Part shown: in pieces, positions 47,175-58,924 of the stretch
Layout of the letters: the number at the start of each line of letters is the position of its first letter
Position numbering within the stretch: the first letter of the stretch is position 1
Assembly: GCF_030272615.1 (NCBI RefSeq)
Contig: NC_081412.1
Span: 138,264,747 to 138,328,746, forward strand
Length of the DNA stretch: 64,000 bases
Source: Cryptomeria japonica
Lineage: Eukaryota; Streptophyta; Pinopsida; Cupressales; Cupressaceae
Direction: 5' to 3'
Translations under genes and position numbers: made by a program
Notes under the pieces: generated by a model
The model's input: only the letters and a program-made list of their open reading frames with translations
Told to the model about the DNA's origin: nothing
Databases searched by the model: none

Positions 47175-47440
47175 GTCATAGTGTGTATCTATGTTGCAAA
47201 TTGGTGCTTGAAGTAGCTTAGAATGTTGTTTGGATGTCTATGTTGAAAAAATATTCCTGACCTTTGATTTGTTTTGTTCCTCTCTGTCTCTTAAAAATCT
47301 TCATGATTTTGGTTTTAAAATCGACAAATATTTTATTCAAAGCTTGTTTTCATATTTCCCATAGTCTTTGTGGGTGGTGACTCTGACAATCATAACTAGT
47401 CCTTTTGAAATAAGTGAAATTCTTTAAGAAAACAAGCATA
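47175..47440 (+). other. Element G untranslated leader
   Basis: 266 bp between the PBS and the gag ATG. No frame is seen. Confidence 0.6.
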
Positions 47441-49704
47441 ATGCAGGGAGGAAAGAACACCAGGTCTTTCATGAAGAAGCATCCTCGTGAGACATTGTAG
47501 AAGGGACTACTTGAACAGTCACGTAGAGGTCAGAAAAGATTAGTGGTACATGAGCCATCTAATGCTGTGTAGAAAAGCACCAATACAGTTAAGAAATCTG
47601 AGAGACCTGTCTATGCAAATTCAAATTCTTCTTCCCACGAATTTGAGCATGATGTTTTAGGTTTCCATTCTAGTTTATTTGGGAATGTAGAAGATGTCCA
47701 TTTTTCAAATCAAGGGAGATCCCATGCTAGTTTTTCTGGGAAAGACAGAAGTAGTTCAAACATAGTAAGAGATTCTATACCTAGGACAATTGATGGAAAC
47801 ATCAGTTTGATTGATATTGACCAAGTCAATATATCATACTTTGAAGAAATCTTCCCTGATGAAGATAAAGTATCCCAAGAAATAGAGGACCTGAATAGAA
47901 GAGTTCATCATTTAATTTCCTTAAGAGCACAAAAGGAAGCATATAAAGAGAGAGAAGTAAAGGAAAAATTGATGGAGAGAGACAAGCTCCTGAGACAAAT
48001 TGCTGACCTTGAGTTACTTGCTCAAGAAAAGGCCAAGAGTGAGGATGAAGGTCCTGTGATTAGGGAAATTTTAGTTCCCAAGACCAAACCAACATACAAG
48101 TCAGTAGTGCAGCCAAGTAGGGAAGTTCTTAGTGACCCACAACATGTCAAAAATGATGTTGACAAAGGAAAGGAGAAATGCATGGAAGGTGGGTCTGGAT
48201 CTAAGACTACAGTGGAGATCTCTCACATGCTATCAACACATGAAAGAGAGATGGAAAGGATGAGGAAAGAGAAAGAAGATTTGCAAATGGAGTTAGAAAA
48301 GGCTGAATTAGAAGTAGCCAACCAAGAAGTTAAAAGAAACATTAGCTATCTGAAAGCACCTCCTATTATATTTCCCTTAGTAGATCAAAATAAACCTTCT
48401 CCTCAGCAAGCTTCACTCCATCCTATTAAAATCCAGCCAACTTTGCCTGTTAGCACTACAACAACCAATCAAGCCCCTGTTACTAATCAAGGTAACCAGA
48501 TCTCTCTGACTCAAAGCCCTAATGTCAGAATGAACATGGGTAATAACCATGTCGTTAACCCATTCTAGAGAATACCTATTAACCTAGAATTTTATAAGTA
48601 GCTCTTTTTTGATGGAATCCCAGGGTACCCCAACAATGTTCCTACTGAATTGAGAGATAGACTTCATAAATTTGCTAGGAATAATGCAATCAGTGCAAAA
48701 GAGCATTGAAGTCTTTTGGTGACTCGATAAATGATTATGAAATTGTAAATGAAGATGTCATCATGAAATTATTTGTACAGTCCTTAGTAGATGATGCAAG
48801 GGACTGGTATAGAGGTCTTCCTATGAATAGCATTGGGTCTTGGGAAGATTTTAAAAATTGTTTTTAGGAACAGTATGGTGACAAGATAAATGTGAGCTTC
48901 ATGCTCAATGAGTTCAACAATATCAGAAATTCTGACAATGAAATTGTCATAGATTTTAATGCCAGATTTCAGAAAGCAATGCATAGACTACATCAGGTAA
49001 TGAGGTTAGATGACAATATGTGCTTGAATACTTATTACAATGCTTTTAATTTTAAAATGGCCTATATTCTGAGGGATAAAAATCTACATAGCCTGAGAGA
49101 TGCATTTAGAATTGCCATCAATGTAGAGAGAAATAGAAAAGCATCTAGGAAACTAGGGAGAAGAACTGATGGTAGGCTATGGTAAGAATAAAAACATCAA
49201 CCTAATAAAGTTGCTAAAGAAGAAGACAAAATAGAAAAGTTAGTAACTGCCATGAAGGATCTTACTGCCAAGGTGAGCAAAAATGACAAACCTCATTAAA
49301 ACTAGCAAGACAAACCTCCTAGGTTGCATGATATGCCTTACAACACTACTTGGGAGGATGGTAAGCCTCAAAATAAGAAGCTAAAAAATACTTAGAGCCA
49401 AGATACCCCTGATCCTTTAAAAGGAAAAAATGTTCATAACATAGAGAATACTCCTTGGTGTATGGCTTGTGATGGGCCACATTCTCCTCATCAATGTGTT
49501 GTAGCTCAAGCCCTTGAAGAATCCATGAGACAAGAGGTTGAGCCTGATATAAATATGTTTGAAACTATCATAGAAAGTGATGACAAGTCTTTACAAAGTG
49601 AATGTAGTGAGTGTGATGTGTTGAATAGTAAAAGTTCTTACCAAGGACAACTAACACTTGATTGTCATCCCACTTTGAATGTGGTAACAATCGAAGATGA
49701 ATAA
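47441..49704 (+). pseudogene. gag: Element G Gag
   Basis: ATG at 47441 ('MQGGKNTRSFMKKHPRE'). It has a basic, serine-rich N-terminus, then a long coiled coil (47807-48330, 'EREMERMRKEKEDLQMELE') and a Gln/Pro-rich linker. The retrotransposon Gag core is near 48600-49160 ('DDARDWYRGLPMNSIGSWEDF', cut here at 20 residues: 'DDARDWYRGLPMNSIGSWED', then 'FNARFQKAMHRLHQV'). A zinc-knuckle variant CX2CX3HX4C (CMACDGPHSPHQC) is at 49459-49497. Stops at 47498, 48566, 48867 and others, and a frameshift near 48700, break it. The long coiled coil before the capsid core is unusual for gypsy Gag. Confidence 0.82.
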
Positions 49705-50631
49705 GTTCATCTCAGGAGGCCTAGTGATGAAGAAGTAAAAAATCTCACTAAAGCTGCCATAGCCAAAGCCAAGAACAATTACAATTTGAGGAGTACTAAG
49801 AGGGATAGCAACCAAGGTGAACCTAGGTCCATGTTTATAAAGGAAGTAACCCAGAAGAAAGTAGCAAGTAGTGCTACCTTGCCTCAAGTTGGTCAAGAAA
49901 AGAAAAATCAAGTTAAAGAAATACCTGAGGGTACGGATGATAAAACTACTAATGATAAACAAGAAAAAACCACAATGAAGAAGGCAAGTCAGCCTAAAAT
50001 AGAGAAAGATAAAGCTACTACTGAGTTGACTAATAATTCCATGTTTGATATGACTCAGGCTCTCACTCAGATGAAGGTTACTGTCCCATTGATAGAATTA
50101 CTGAAAATAAAGGAACATAGAGAGGCAGATCTATCTTTATTTTCTAAGATACCTGACAGTAACACATCTTCACTTTCCAGTTCAACTAAGGATGAAAAGG
50201 ATCAGGAGCTACAAACCCTAGAGGTATATGTCAGAACAACTATTACACAAGAACCCTCACAGGTAGATCCTTTCTATGTTACTTTATTAGTAAATAATTG
50301 GTTAATTAAAAACTATATGATAGACTCTGGTGCAGCTGCAAATGTAATGCCCTATGGTGTCATGAAAGAATTAGGATTGTTAGTGAGTATAGTGTATGGG
50401 AAATGTTATGCTATGGATAATAGAGAAGTGCTAGTGATAGGTACAATGAAAGATGTTGAAGTAAATATAGCAGCCTTCCCTAAAGCAACATACAAGATGG
50501 ATGTCATTGTAATTGACACTAAACCTCACTATGGCATGTTGTTGTATAGGCAGTGGGATGCAATGGTGGGTGGAAATGTTTAGTTAGATCTATCATACGC
50601 TACTATCCCTATTAATGGAAGCCATGTTAAA
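49705..50631 (+). pseudogene. pol: Element G aspartic protease with N-terminal linker
   Basis: The open frame 49786-50583 starts in a Lys/Glu/Thr-rich linker. The protease follows from about 50215, with active site DSG at 50323-50331 ('YMIDSGAAANVMP'), 'DVEVNIAAFP' and 'GMLLYRQWDA' (the usual 'LLGRPW'-type end). Active-site residues are intact. A TAG at 50581-50583 ends the piece. Confidence 0.85.
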
Positions 50632-51523
50632 TTGTGTAGAGAACCACACGCCCCTAGGGTGATTGAGAAAGTAGACCCTAGTATGCTGAATTGTATGATT
50701 GATGTGGATCTAAACAATTTTAGAATACAACCAATCTTGCCTCAATTGAAGAATGTTGATTCTATTGTGATTGAATTGGAATCCCAACAACATGATTTGT
50801 GGCACATGTATTTTGATGGTGCTTGTTCAAAAGAAGTATGTGGAGTAGGAGTTCTCTTTGTATCCCCATCAGGTATAACTTTCAAGTATTCCTTCTTGTT
50901 AACCTTTCAATGTACAAATAATACTGTTGAAATGAAGCCTTGCTATTGGGGCTTGAATTTGCAAAAAGGCATGGGATTCAATTGTTAAAAGTGTTAGGAA
51001 CTTAGAATTGGTTGTTTCTCAAGTTAGGGCTAAGTATGCATCTAAGAATGATAGATTGAAAAGATACAAGCATGTAGTATGGGATGTCATTGAGCATTTT
51101 AGTGCATTCTCTATAAATTGGATAGAAAGATCTAAAAATGTCATGGCAGATTTATTAGCAAATGTTGCATTAAAGAATGATGATGCAACACTAACTTGTA
51201 TATCCACAGTTGAAGTAAAAGCTAGGCCTACCATTCTTGACAATGTATATAATTGGCAAGTGTTTGCTGATGATGAAGATATTCTCAGGTTTATACAGTG
51301 CATTGATGACTATGATGGGCAAAAAATTGATTGCAATGCCTTAGTGGAAGTGGTTGAAAATAGAGAAATTGTGTTTGGAAACAACTTAGTTCAGTTAGAC
51401 ACTAATGAAATACCTAAAGGGTTGGTAGAACTAGAAGGTATGTTTAGTTACAGTGACAATCATCTACACCAGCAATCAACCACTATGTTAGAGGAAATAG
51501 AGGAAGTAAACTTAGAGACATAA
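50632..51523 (+). pseudogene. pol: Element G upstream RNase H (archaeal type), placed before RT
   Basis: 'DLWHMYFDGACSKEVCGVGV' with Asp at 50815-50817, 'QCTNNTVEM' (Glu), 'LELVVSQVRAKY', and 'IERSKNVMADLLANVA' with the final Asp. This is the same fold pattern as the second RNase H of element B, but it sits between protease and RT. The 'GDS' of the third motif reads RNL-like here, and a frameshift near 50990 splits the domain. A further 100 residues (51200-51523) form a linker to RT. Confidence 0.82.
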
Positions 51524-52462
51524 TCATCCCCTAAGTTGGTATATATTGGAAAAAAATTGCCTCCTCATGTCAGAATAAATCTTATTAATTTATTAAAGAA
51601 ATAAAAGCATGTCTTTGCTTGGTCTTATGAGGATCTGAAGGCATATAGACAGGATCTTTTTTAGCATGAAGTCCCTCTACTTCCAGATGCTAAGCCTTTT
51701 AGATAAAAACAAAGACCTATCAATCCCCTGTTAGAATCTAAAATACAACAAGAACTGACCAAGTTAAGGAAAGGGGGAATTATTAAGCCTATAAGACATT
51801 CATCATGGGTCTCAAATTTGGTCCCGATAAGAAAGAAGAATGGGGAAATTAGACTTTGTGTGGACTTTAGGAACCTAAATGTTGCTTCCTTGAAAGATAA
51901 TTACTCTTCTCCTAATATGGAGGTGATGTTGCAAAGAGTAACTGATTGTGACCTATTGTCTATGATGGATGGGTTCTCGGTGTATAACCAGGTGTTAGTA
52001 AAGGAATCCAAACAATTCAAAACTACTTTCACCACCCCTTGGGGAACATATGTGTATGTCAGAATGCCTTTTGGTTTGAAGAGTGCTAGAGCTACATTTC
52101 AGAGGGCAATGTATGTAGCTTTCAAGGAATTCATCAATATTATCATGGTAGTATATCAAGATGATTTGACATGCTTATCCAAAAGGGCGAATGACCACTG
52201 TGGACACTTAGAGAAGGTTTTCAATAAAGCTCTGGAATTTGGAGTATCCTTAAATCCTAAAAAGTGCCATTTTGTTGTTACTAAAGGGAAGCTGCTAAGG
52301 CATATTGTCTCTAAAGAAGGAGTAAGAATAGACCCTAAAAGAATTGAGGCAATAAAAAATGTGCCTGAACCAAAGAATGTTAAAGGTATCCAATCTTTCT
52401 TGGGCAAAGTTAATTTTGTTAGAAGATTTATTGCAAATTTTGTAGAGAAAGTCAAGCCCATT
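51524..52462 (+). pseudogene. pol: Element G reverse transcriptase
   Basis: 'HVFAWSYEDLKAYRQDLF' then 'EVPLLPDAKPF' lead in, with stops at 51522, 51601, 51662 and 51704. 51818-52693 is open: 'NLVPIRKKNGEIRLCVDFRN', 'MMDGFSVYNQV', 'TTFTTPWGTYVYVRMPFGLK', then the catalytic box VYQDDLTCLSK with YQDD at 52154-52165, and 'SLNPKKCHF'. 'IQSFLGKVNFVRRFI' begins the connection. The catalytic aspartates are intact. Confidence 0.92.
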
Positions 52463-53020
52463 GTTAAACTACTTAAAAAGGATACAAAATTCTGCTGGGA
52501 TCAAGAAGCTTCAAAGGCTTTTGCTGAGATCAAAAAGGCTATTCAGGAAGCACTAGTGTTGAATTCCCCTGACTATAGTAAGCCTTTCTCTTTGTTTTCT
52601 TTTGCTTCATATCATACAGTGGTTGTGGTCCTATTACAAAAGGATAATGAAGGATATGAACATCCTATATATTTTTATAGCAAATCTTTATAGGTTGCAG
52701 AGTTAAAGTATGAAATTATGGAAAAGTAAGCATATGCTTTGGTCAAGGCTGTTAAAGCTTTCAAGCCATATCGTGTAAATGCATGAGTAATTGCTTATGT
52801 CCCACATGCGGTTGTCAAAGATATTCTATCCCAGTCTAAGGTCACAGGTAAAAGATGCAGATGGATAAACAGAATCCAGGAGTTTCATTTGGAGATAAAG
52901 ATCACTAAATTGGTGAGAGGTTTGGGCCTTGCTAATCTTATGGCTGAGTCAAACCTTCTTGATGTTGAAATAAATAATGTTGATATTGAGAACATCCTAG
53001 TCACTAGTATTGAAACATAG
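52463..53020 (+). pseudogene. pol: Element G RT-linked RNase H (degenerate)
   Basis: 'SKPFSLFSFASYHTVVVVLL', 'HPIYFYSKSL', then TAG at 52691, 'ELKYEIMEK', 'AYALVKAVKAFKPY', 'AYVPHAVVKDIL' and 'GLGLANLMAESN'. The first catalytic Asp position ('FA/SDH' in relatives) reads SYH here. The active site may be lost in the lineage, with the upstream RNase H doing the work, or lost only in this copy. Confidence 0.75.
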
Positions 53021-53074
53021 CCCTAGTACTCAGAGATAGTACATTTTTTAAGGGATGAAACATTTTTAGAAGGA

Positions 53075-54283
53075 ATGACCCATAACAAGAGAAGAACTCT
53101 GAAGTTGAAGTCACCGAAATATGTTCTCATTCGGGGTGATTTATTTTGGAGAAATAGAGATGGGGCATTGCTAATGTGTTTGGATGAATCCCTGGCTAAG
53201 AGAGTTCTAACTAAAATGCATGATGGAGTGTGTGGAGGTCATTACTCTGCTAAGACAACTGCTGGTAAGATAGTTCATGCTGGGTATTATTGGCCTACTT
53301 TGTTTAAAGATGCCCATGAACATGTCAGGAGATGTGACCCATGCTAGAAGTTTTCATCCAAATTGAAGTATGAAGGGGCTTTACCCCTCAACCCAGTCAT
53401 AGTGGAAGCCCCTTTTGTCCAATGGGGCATTGATTTTATTGGAGAAATTGTTGAGAAATTAGGAAGAGGTCATAGGTGGATTATAGTAGCTACTGATTAT
53501 TTTACCAAATGGATTGAAGCTATACCCACTAGGAGAGCCACAAGTAAGGTTGTTATTGACTTTCTAATGGATAATGTTATAACTAGATTCAGAGTCCCTG
53601 TAAAACTTGTAATGGATAATGCCATGAGCTTCAGGTCAAAAGAGTTTGTTGAATTTTGCACCATTCATGGAATAGTTATGTGTTACTCTTTGCCTTATCA
53701 TCCTCAAGGTAATGGGCAAGCCGAATCAAGTAACAAGAGCCTCTTGAACATTATCAAGAAAATTTTGGAAGAGAATAAAAGGTCTTGGGACCAAAAGTCA
53801 AAATTATCTTTATGGGCTGATAGAGTTACTGTCAAGAAAGCAATTGGGGTTTCACCTTTTGAATTAGTTTATGGCACACAATCTAGGGTGCCATTTAATA
53901 ACTTGCTTCTTGTATACAAGTTCTTGCAAGCTGAAGAAATGGAGTTATCTGAGCCTATGGAAGATACAATGATTCAAATGGTGGAGGTAGAAGAGATTAG
54001 AACTTTGGCTCACAAGAGGAATTTGAAGATTCAATTGCAGTCCAAATATTTGTTTGATAAAAGGACTACATTGAGGAATTTTCAGATAGGTGATATGGTC
54101 CTTTAATGGAATGCAAGAGGGCAAGACAAAGGGAAACATAAAAAATTTGAGTCATTATGGATAGGCCCCTTTATTGTTTATGATCTTAATGGAAAGGATT
54201 CATATTTTTTGCAGAATATGAATGGTGAAGTACATGAATTTATAGTGCATGGAAAATTCCTGAAACATTACTTCTCTTGATGT
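53075..54283 (+). pseudogene. pol: Element G integrase
   Basis: 53075-53347: zinc domain 'HDGVCGGHYSAKTTAGKIVH' with the closing C..C ('RRCDPC'). 53363-54106: core with Asp at 53495-53497 ('ATDYFTKW'), Asp at 53615-53617 ('VMDNAMSF') and Glu at 53723-53725 ('NGQAESSNK'). This is a DD35E triad, all three intact. The C-terminus 'FQIGDMVL' is followed by TAA at 54104, then 'WIGPFIV' and 'HGKFLKHYFS' to 54279. Only two stops, at 53345 and 54104, make it the best preserved enzyme in the window. Confidence 0.92.
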
Positions 54284-54423
54284 CCATGCACAGTAGGTCC
54301 TTATCTGTACATATTTAGGTTTGCTTTTGTTGTTTTTTTTGCGCTTGTGTTTGACCTATTTCTCTAAAGAGTTTCTGAATTCTTGTGTTGATCTTGTGAT
54401 CAACCATCCCTAGTCAGAGCCAC
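54284..54423 (+). other. Short 3' spacer of element G before the LTR
   Basis: 140 bp from the pol stop to the LTR. The bases directly before the LTR (agtcagagccac) are not a convincing polypurine tract. Confidence 0.5.
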
Positions 54424-54609
54424 TATTATCACTATTTAAAAAATGGATATTCTTGTTCCATGATTGGCTAAAATTCTAAAAAAATTGAGTATGTTATAGC
54501 CTTGTTGCCTTTGATTGTGTTAGGTCAGATGAGGGTTTAAGGTTTGAGTTCTAACCCTTCCAGTTTTTTGAGAAAAACCCTCATGTTCTAAATCCATGTT
54601 ACTTTTGCC

Positions 54610-55422
54610 TATTAGGGTTCCAACATATATTGAGAGTGGGGGTGAATCAGTATCTAACCGATGAATTGAATTTCTTAACTTAAAACATGTAGAGCATATT
54701 ATAACAGTGTACTGGTATGCAAGAAATAATGCAATAAATAGAATTAAAAGAATCCACATGAAAAGCACACCATGACACAAGGATTTAATGAGGAAACTGA
54801 TGTGGGAAAAACCTCGGTGGGATTTGTGACCCACAATATTCACTTACTAGCCAATAAGAGAATATTATTGCTACAAGAGGGGCCTGCACATGCAGGAAGG
54901 CGAACTGCCTAGAGCTCACTGCTAAAATACAAAATGGGAAGTCTCACTGACTTACAATGATGGATTATATAAATCCAATATCTTGTACTGCTTCAGAATA
55001 GAATCTATAATGCCAGATCTAGTACCGGTTTCTGCTCTGCTTCTTACATAAACCCTTAACCTATAATTCACATAATAGGTCTGCCTTACTTCACCTAATA
55101 TATTCCACTATCTTACTTTTTCTTACTTGCAAATGTTCTATAATGATCTCTCTTATATAAGAGTCATTTTATAATGATGCCGAGTCAACTTACAAATATT
55201 TTACAATAATAAACAAAATATAATATAGCAAAAATCCTGTTGGCCTCTGTGCCGATATGCTTCCTTTCTCTGCCAGTGCCGGTGGTCTGAGTGTCGGTGT
55301 AGAGTCTGATCTTGCTAGTGCCGGTGTAATGCCTTGCTAATGCCATAGGATTGTAAGGTTTCCATCAATGACAAAACCTTCAATCACCTATAGTGTCTCA
55401 TTGGAGTGTGCATATGCCAACA
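54610..55422 (-). repeat. Element F 3' LTR
   Basis: Partner of 60096-60912. The terminal dinucleotide is mutated (TA for TG on the plus strand). Confidence 0.93.
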
Positions 55423-55434
55423 ATCTCCCCCTTT
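55423..55434 (-). other. Element F polypurine tract
   Basis: aaagggggagat on the minus strand, directly before the LTR. Confidence 0.9.
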
Positions 55435-55579
55435 GGCATTGATGGCAACACTCATGAGAAAATTCAAAAGTGTATCCAAAATTTGTAATCCAAAAATGTT
55501 TCCAAAAATATTTTACCAAAAATATAAGAACTCCCCCTGAGCAGATAATTCTTTTGTTGGTTATTTTCTCATACTACTA

Positions 55580-55606
55580 CTCCCCCTTTGGCATCAATGA
55601 CAAAGG
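55580..55606 (-). other. Element F upstream PPT-like module
   Basis: On the minus strand 'cctttgtcattgatgccaaa' runs into gggggag. It is placed about 150 bp before the true tract, as in D. Confidence 0.65.
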
Positions 55607-55639
55607 TTGTCAAGATGTCAGTAGAGTTGTAGTCTCAAC

Positions 55640-58560
55640 CTTGTAACTGGGTCGTTACAATTTGAAAAAGATCTGCCAAAATCAAGTTTATACTTTCCAT
55701 AAACTTCTTGCTGTCCTTTATTGTTGTCTCTATTCTTTGAATTGTACTAGTGAGTTGCTGCATATGCTCTGCCAATGTTCTCTATCCCTGTACCTGTGCC
55801 TCAGATATTTCCTTCCGTAATGATGCTAGATAGTCCAATCTTGGACTCAATTTTAGTCTCAAATTCTTTGCCTTATTTACTATTCTCTCCTTTTCTTTTT
55901 CTAACTGAAGTAACTCTTCCTCAAAACTTGTTATCCTTTGTTCAAAAACTGATAATGTATTAGGTGAGTTAACAAAATTATCAGCAAGTTTATTGATTTC
56001 ATCCTGTACCTTGCTCATTTTCTTATCTATGTCTACTGTCAAAAAGTTTGTCTTTCAAGTATCTTTGTACAGAGTTTTGAATTCCTTCAATAAGTTTCAT
56101 AGTTCCGGTAGAAGTGTGTCAAATTCCCTAGTACACTGCTTTATCTGATCTTCAAAGATTTTTTTCTTCTCAATTTCTAACTTATCCTTCAATGCCTCTT
56201 CCTTTATTTGCTCAATAGTCACTGTGTTCTTAGTGATGTATTTATAAAAAGTGTTAAGTTGGCTTAAAGAATCCTTATTGTCTATGTTCCAGTTAGGAGC
56301 TATCATCTTCAAAATTGGGATTGTATCATCTATAGCTTTATAAGCCTCTGAACTACAATTTGTTATCCTTTTGATGGAGTCCAAAAGTACTTCAGTTATA
56401 TTTGTTGATTTGTAGCCTACTGAAGAGGAACCAACATTCTGAATTCTATCAGTGGAGGAAGTAACCAAGCTTGTAGTGACCTCTGGTAGGTCAGTCTATG
56501 TTTCCATTTCCTTAAGCAATGGTTTTTGATCTTCTCCTGTTGCCAGTGGCACTATTTCCACATGAATCTATTCCTATTTCGAAGCCTATTGCTCTGCTTG
56601 TCTCTTTGTTTGTTGCTCTGTTTCAGTCTGAGTCTGAGTCTCTACCCATTTTTTTTTCTCAACAAGGAATATGTCCCATGCATTCTATTACTTTATTCAC
56701 CCTTCCAACCATTAATGCAATATGTCGGTGTGCAGTAGAGAATGCTGACCGATTGGCTTGTGCAATTAAGTCATCTATCTCCTTAGGTGAATTTACTGGG
56801 TAAATAGCAAGTAACTTTTCAATTTTGATTTTCTTATCAAGCACTACAATAGCTTGTCTTCTTACTTCCAGTCTTTTGAACAATTCATCTGGTAGTTCAT
56901 CTACAACTTCCATCAGAAACTTCTTATAGATATCTAGGTGTAAAACGACAGTGTTTTCAACTTGTTCTTTTTCATCTGTTGACAGTGTATCATAGACCTT
57001 TCCTATGTTCTTGAGTTTCCCTTCCTCTATGATTTCATTTAGAAATTTGTCAAGAGGGGCCATGTTTTGTTTAGTCTTTTTCTTCTTTCATGTCAACTTT
57101 TTCTTTGGTGTTGTCTTTCTAACTGGAGACCTCACTGCCTGTTGTTTTTGTCTAGTCCTTCTAGGCAAGGGTGTGGATGTCGGTGAAGGATCCCTTTCCT
57201 TACAACTCTTTTGAAAGTTTCAGGCATGTCACTCTCCAAAGAAGTAGCTACCAGTGATAGGTGAGTCTGAGGCTATAGAGTTCCTAACTCATCCTCAGTG
57301 ATACCTATTTGTTTTAGTATATCTTCTTTAATAGCCTTAGCCTGTCTAGAACCTCTTCTCACAACTGCTTCAACCTTTTCACTCTCTTCTTAGATTGAAT
57401 TTGTTTTTCTATGGTCTTAGCACTACCAAATACTTCTTCCTTAGGTTCATTTGGTGCTTCCAGGAGAGCTTTAGTATAAGTCTCAATGATATGATCATCG
57501 ATTTCATAACCCATCTCTGTTACCCAAATTGTTCTAGAGATGACTACTTCCATCCAAATCTCATCCTTTTTTATTAAAAAACATATATCATCCTTGTATT
57601 TGTTAATAATTTCTTGTGATAGTCTGATCCTTTTGTTCATCCTAACCTTTAGTGCTTGAAAATAGTCATGAATATTCTTTTCTTTGTTTTCACCCATGTT
57701 GTTGAATAGGTTTGTTAGTTATTTTCCTACTGGTATATTAAATCCAAGGTTCTTATGGCCGATACTAAGAACCTATTTAGTTATGTGTAGCATCAAGCAT
57801 AGAATTAGATTTCTAGATCTAAAAGTTCCTTTCTTATACTTCTTGATTTTGCCTAAGTTATCAATCAACTCATCTTTTAACCATTCACATACATCAATTT
57901 TTACATTGTCCTTAACCATGTCATAAGCACTCTTAATACATAAACTGGAAATTGAGTTAAGTCTATTTGCATGAGTTGCTTTGTACCCTAAAATCATGCT
58001 AACAAATCTCACATTTGCATCGGTCACATGATTAACCCTTAGAGACATTCTGTCTAATGTTGCACCAGTTAAGTTCATTACTAGGTCATTGGAGACCTTC
58101 TTAGTCTTGTTTGGTTTGTTACTGGTGGAAGGTAACCCTGTTACTACTTTCACAGCTTCCTTTGTAGTTTTGTGAACCGAATCAAGCCAAAATAATGAAC
58201 CATGTACCCTGCTTAAAACTATCCTAATCACTTCCTTGGGAAATTCAGGATTGCAGAGGATTTCAGTGAATCCTAGGGTTTCAACAACTTTATGTTCAAG
58301 TTTTATATTTCTAGAATTGTCACATATAACAGTCTTATACATGCTTTTAATTTCTTCATCTCCTAATTCCTCTATGTTGCAATGGATGTATATTTTGGGA
58401 TCTTCTACAAAAATAACTCCTTTTGGAATTTGGGAAAAAGCACCAACATTGTCATCTTTCTTAGCTACCTCGGGAACTAGTTGAAATATAGGCCTAGGGC
58501 ATTTTATAACCTCGACTACTATAGGGTTTGCTATGAATTCAGGTGCAGAGGAGGATGCAA
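55640..58560 (-). pseudogene. Element F ORF2 (same family as element D ORF2)
   Basis: Open pieces at 58342-57773, 57697-57359, 57063-56659, 56468-56097 and 56042-55782. They match D ORF2 block for block: 'ETLGFTEIL', 'WLDSVHKTTKEAVKVVTGLP', 'LSTDEKEQVENTVVLHLDIY', 'TEVLLDSIKRITNC', then the coiled coil. F keeps an N-terminal segment before 58342 ('VPEVAKKDDNVGAFSQIP', about 58475) that D lacks. The original start may be an ATA near 58565 where an ATG is expected before 'ASSSAPEF'. About 280 residues between the middle and C-terminal blocks are poorly conserved. Stops and shifts make it inactive. Function unknown. Confidence 0.7.
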
Positions 58561-58924
58561 TTATAAATACCTTTTTCTACCTTTGGATGGATTGATTTCT
58601 GAAGTGCTTTGCCTCTTTGCTTGAAATGCCTTCACTCTACAAATTTCCCGCTCTTTGAATGTTTGAATGCTCAGTGAAATGAAATGGAGCCAAAACCACA
58701 AATTTATAATGTCAAACTGCCAACTACCACATTTAATGTATGTTAGTTAAGTAGTTACTTAACATTGTCTGCCGGTATAGAAGTAATTTCCAACTTCTCA
58801 CCATTAACTGAGGGAATTATAGCATATGTCTCATTGATTGCCAAACCCTCAAGAAAATTTTCTTCAATTTGATGAAGAGCTTCCTACCGGTGGAGTATTT
58901 CTCTATCCTGTTGGTGAAGCACTA

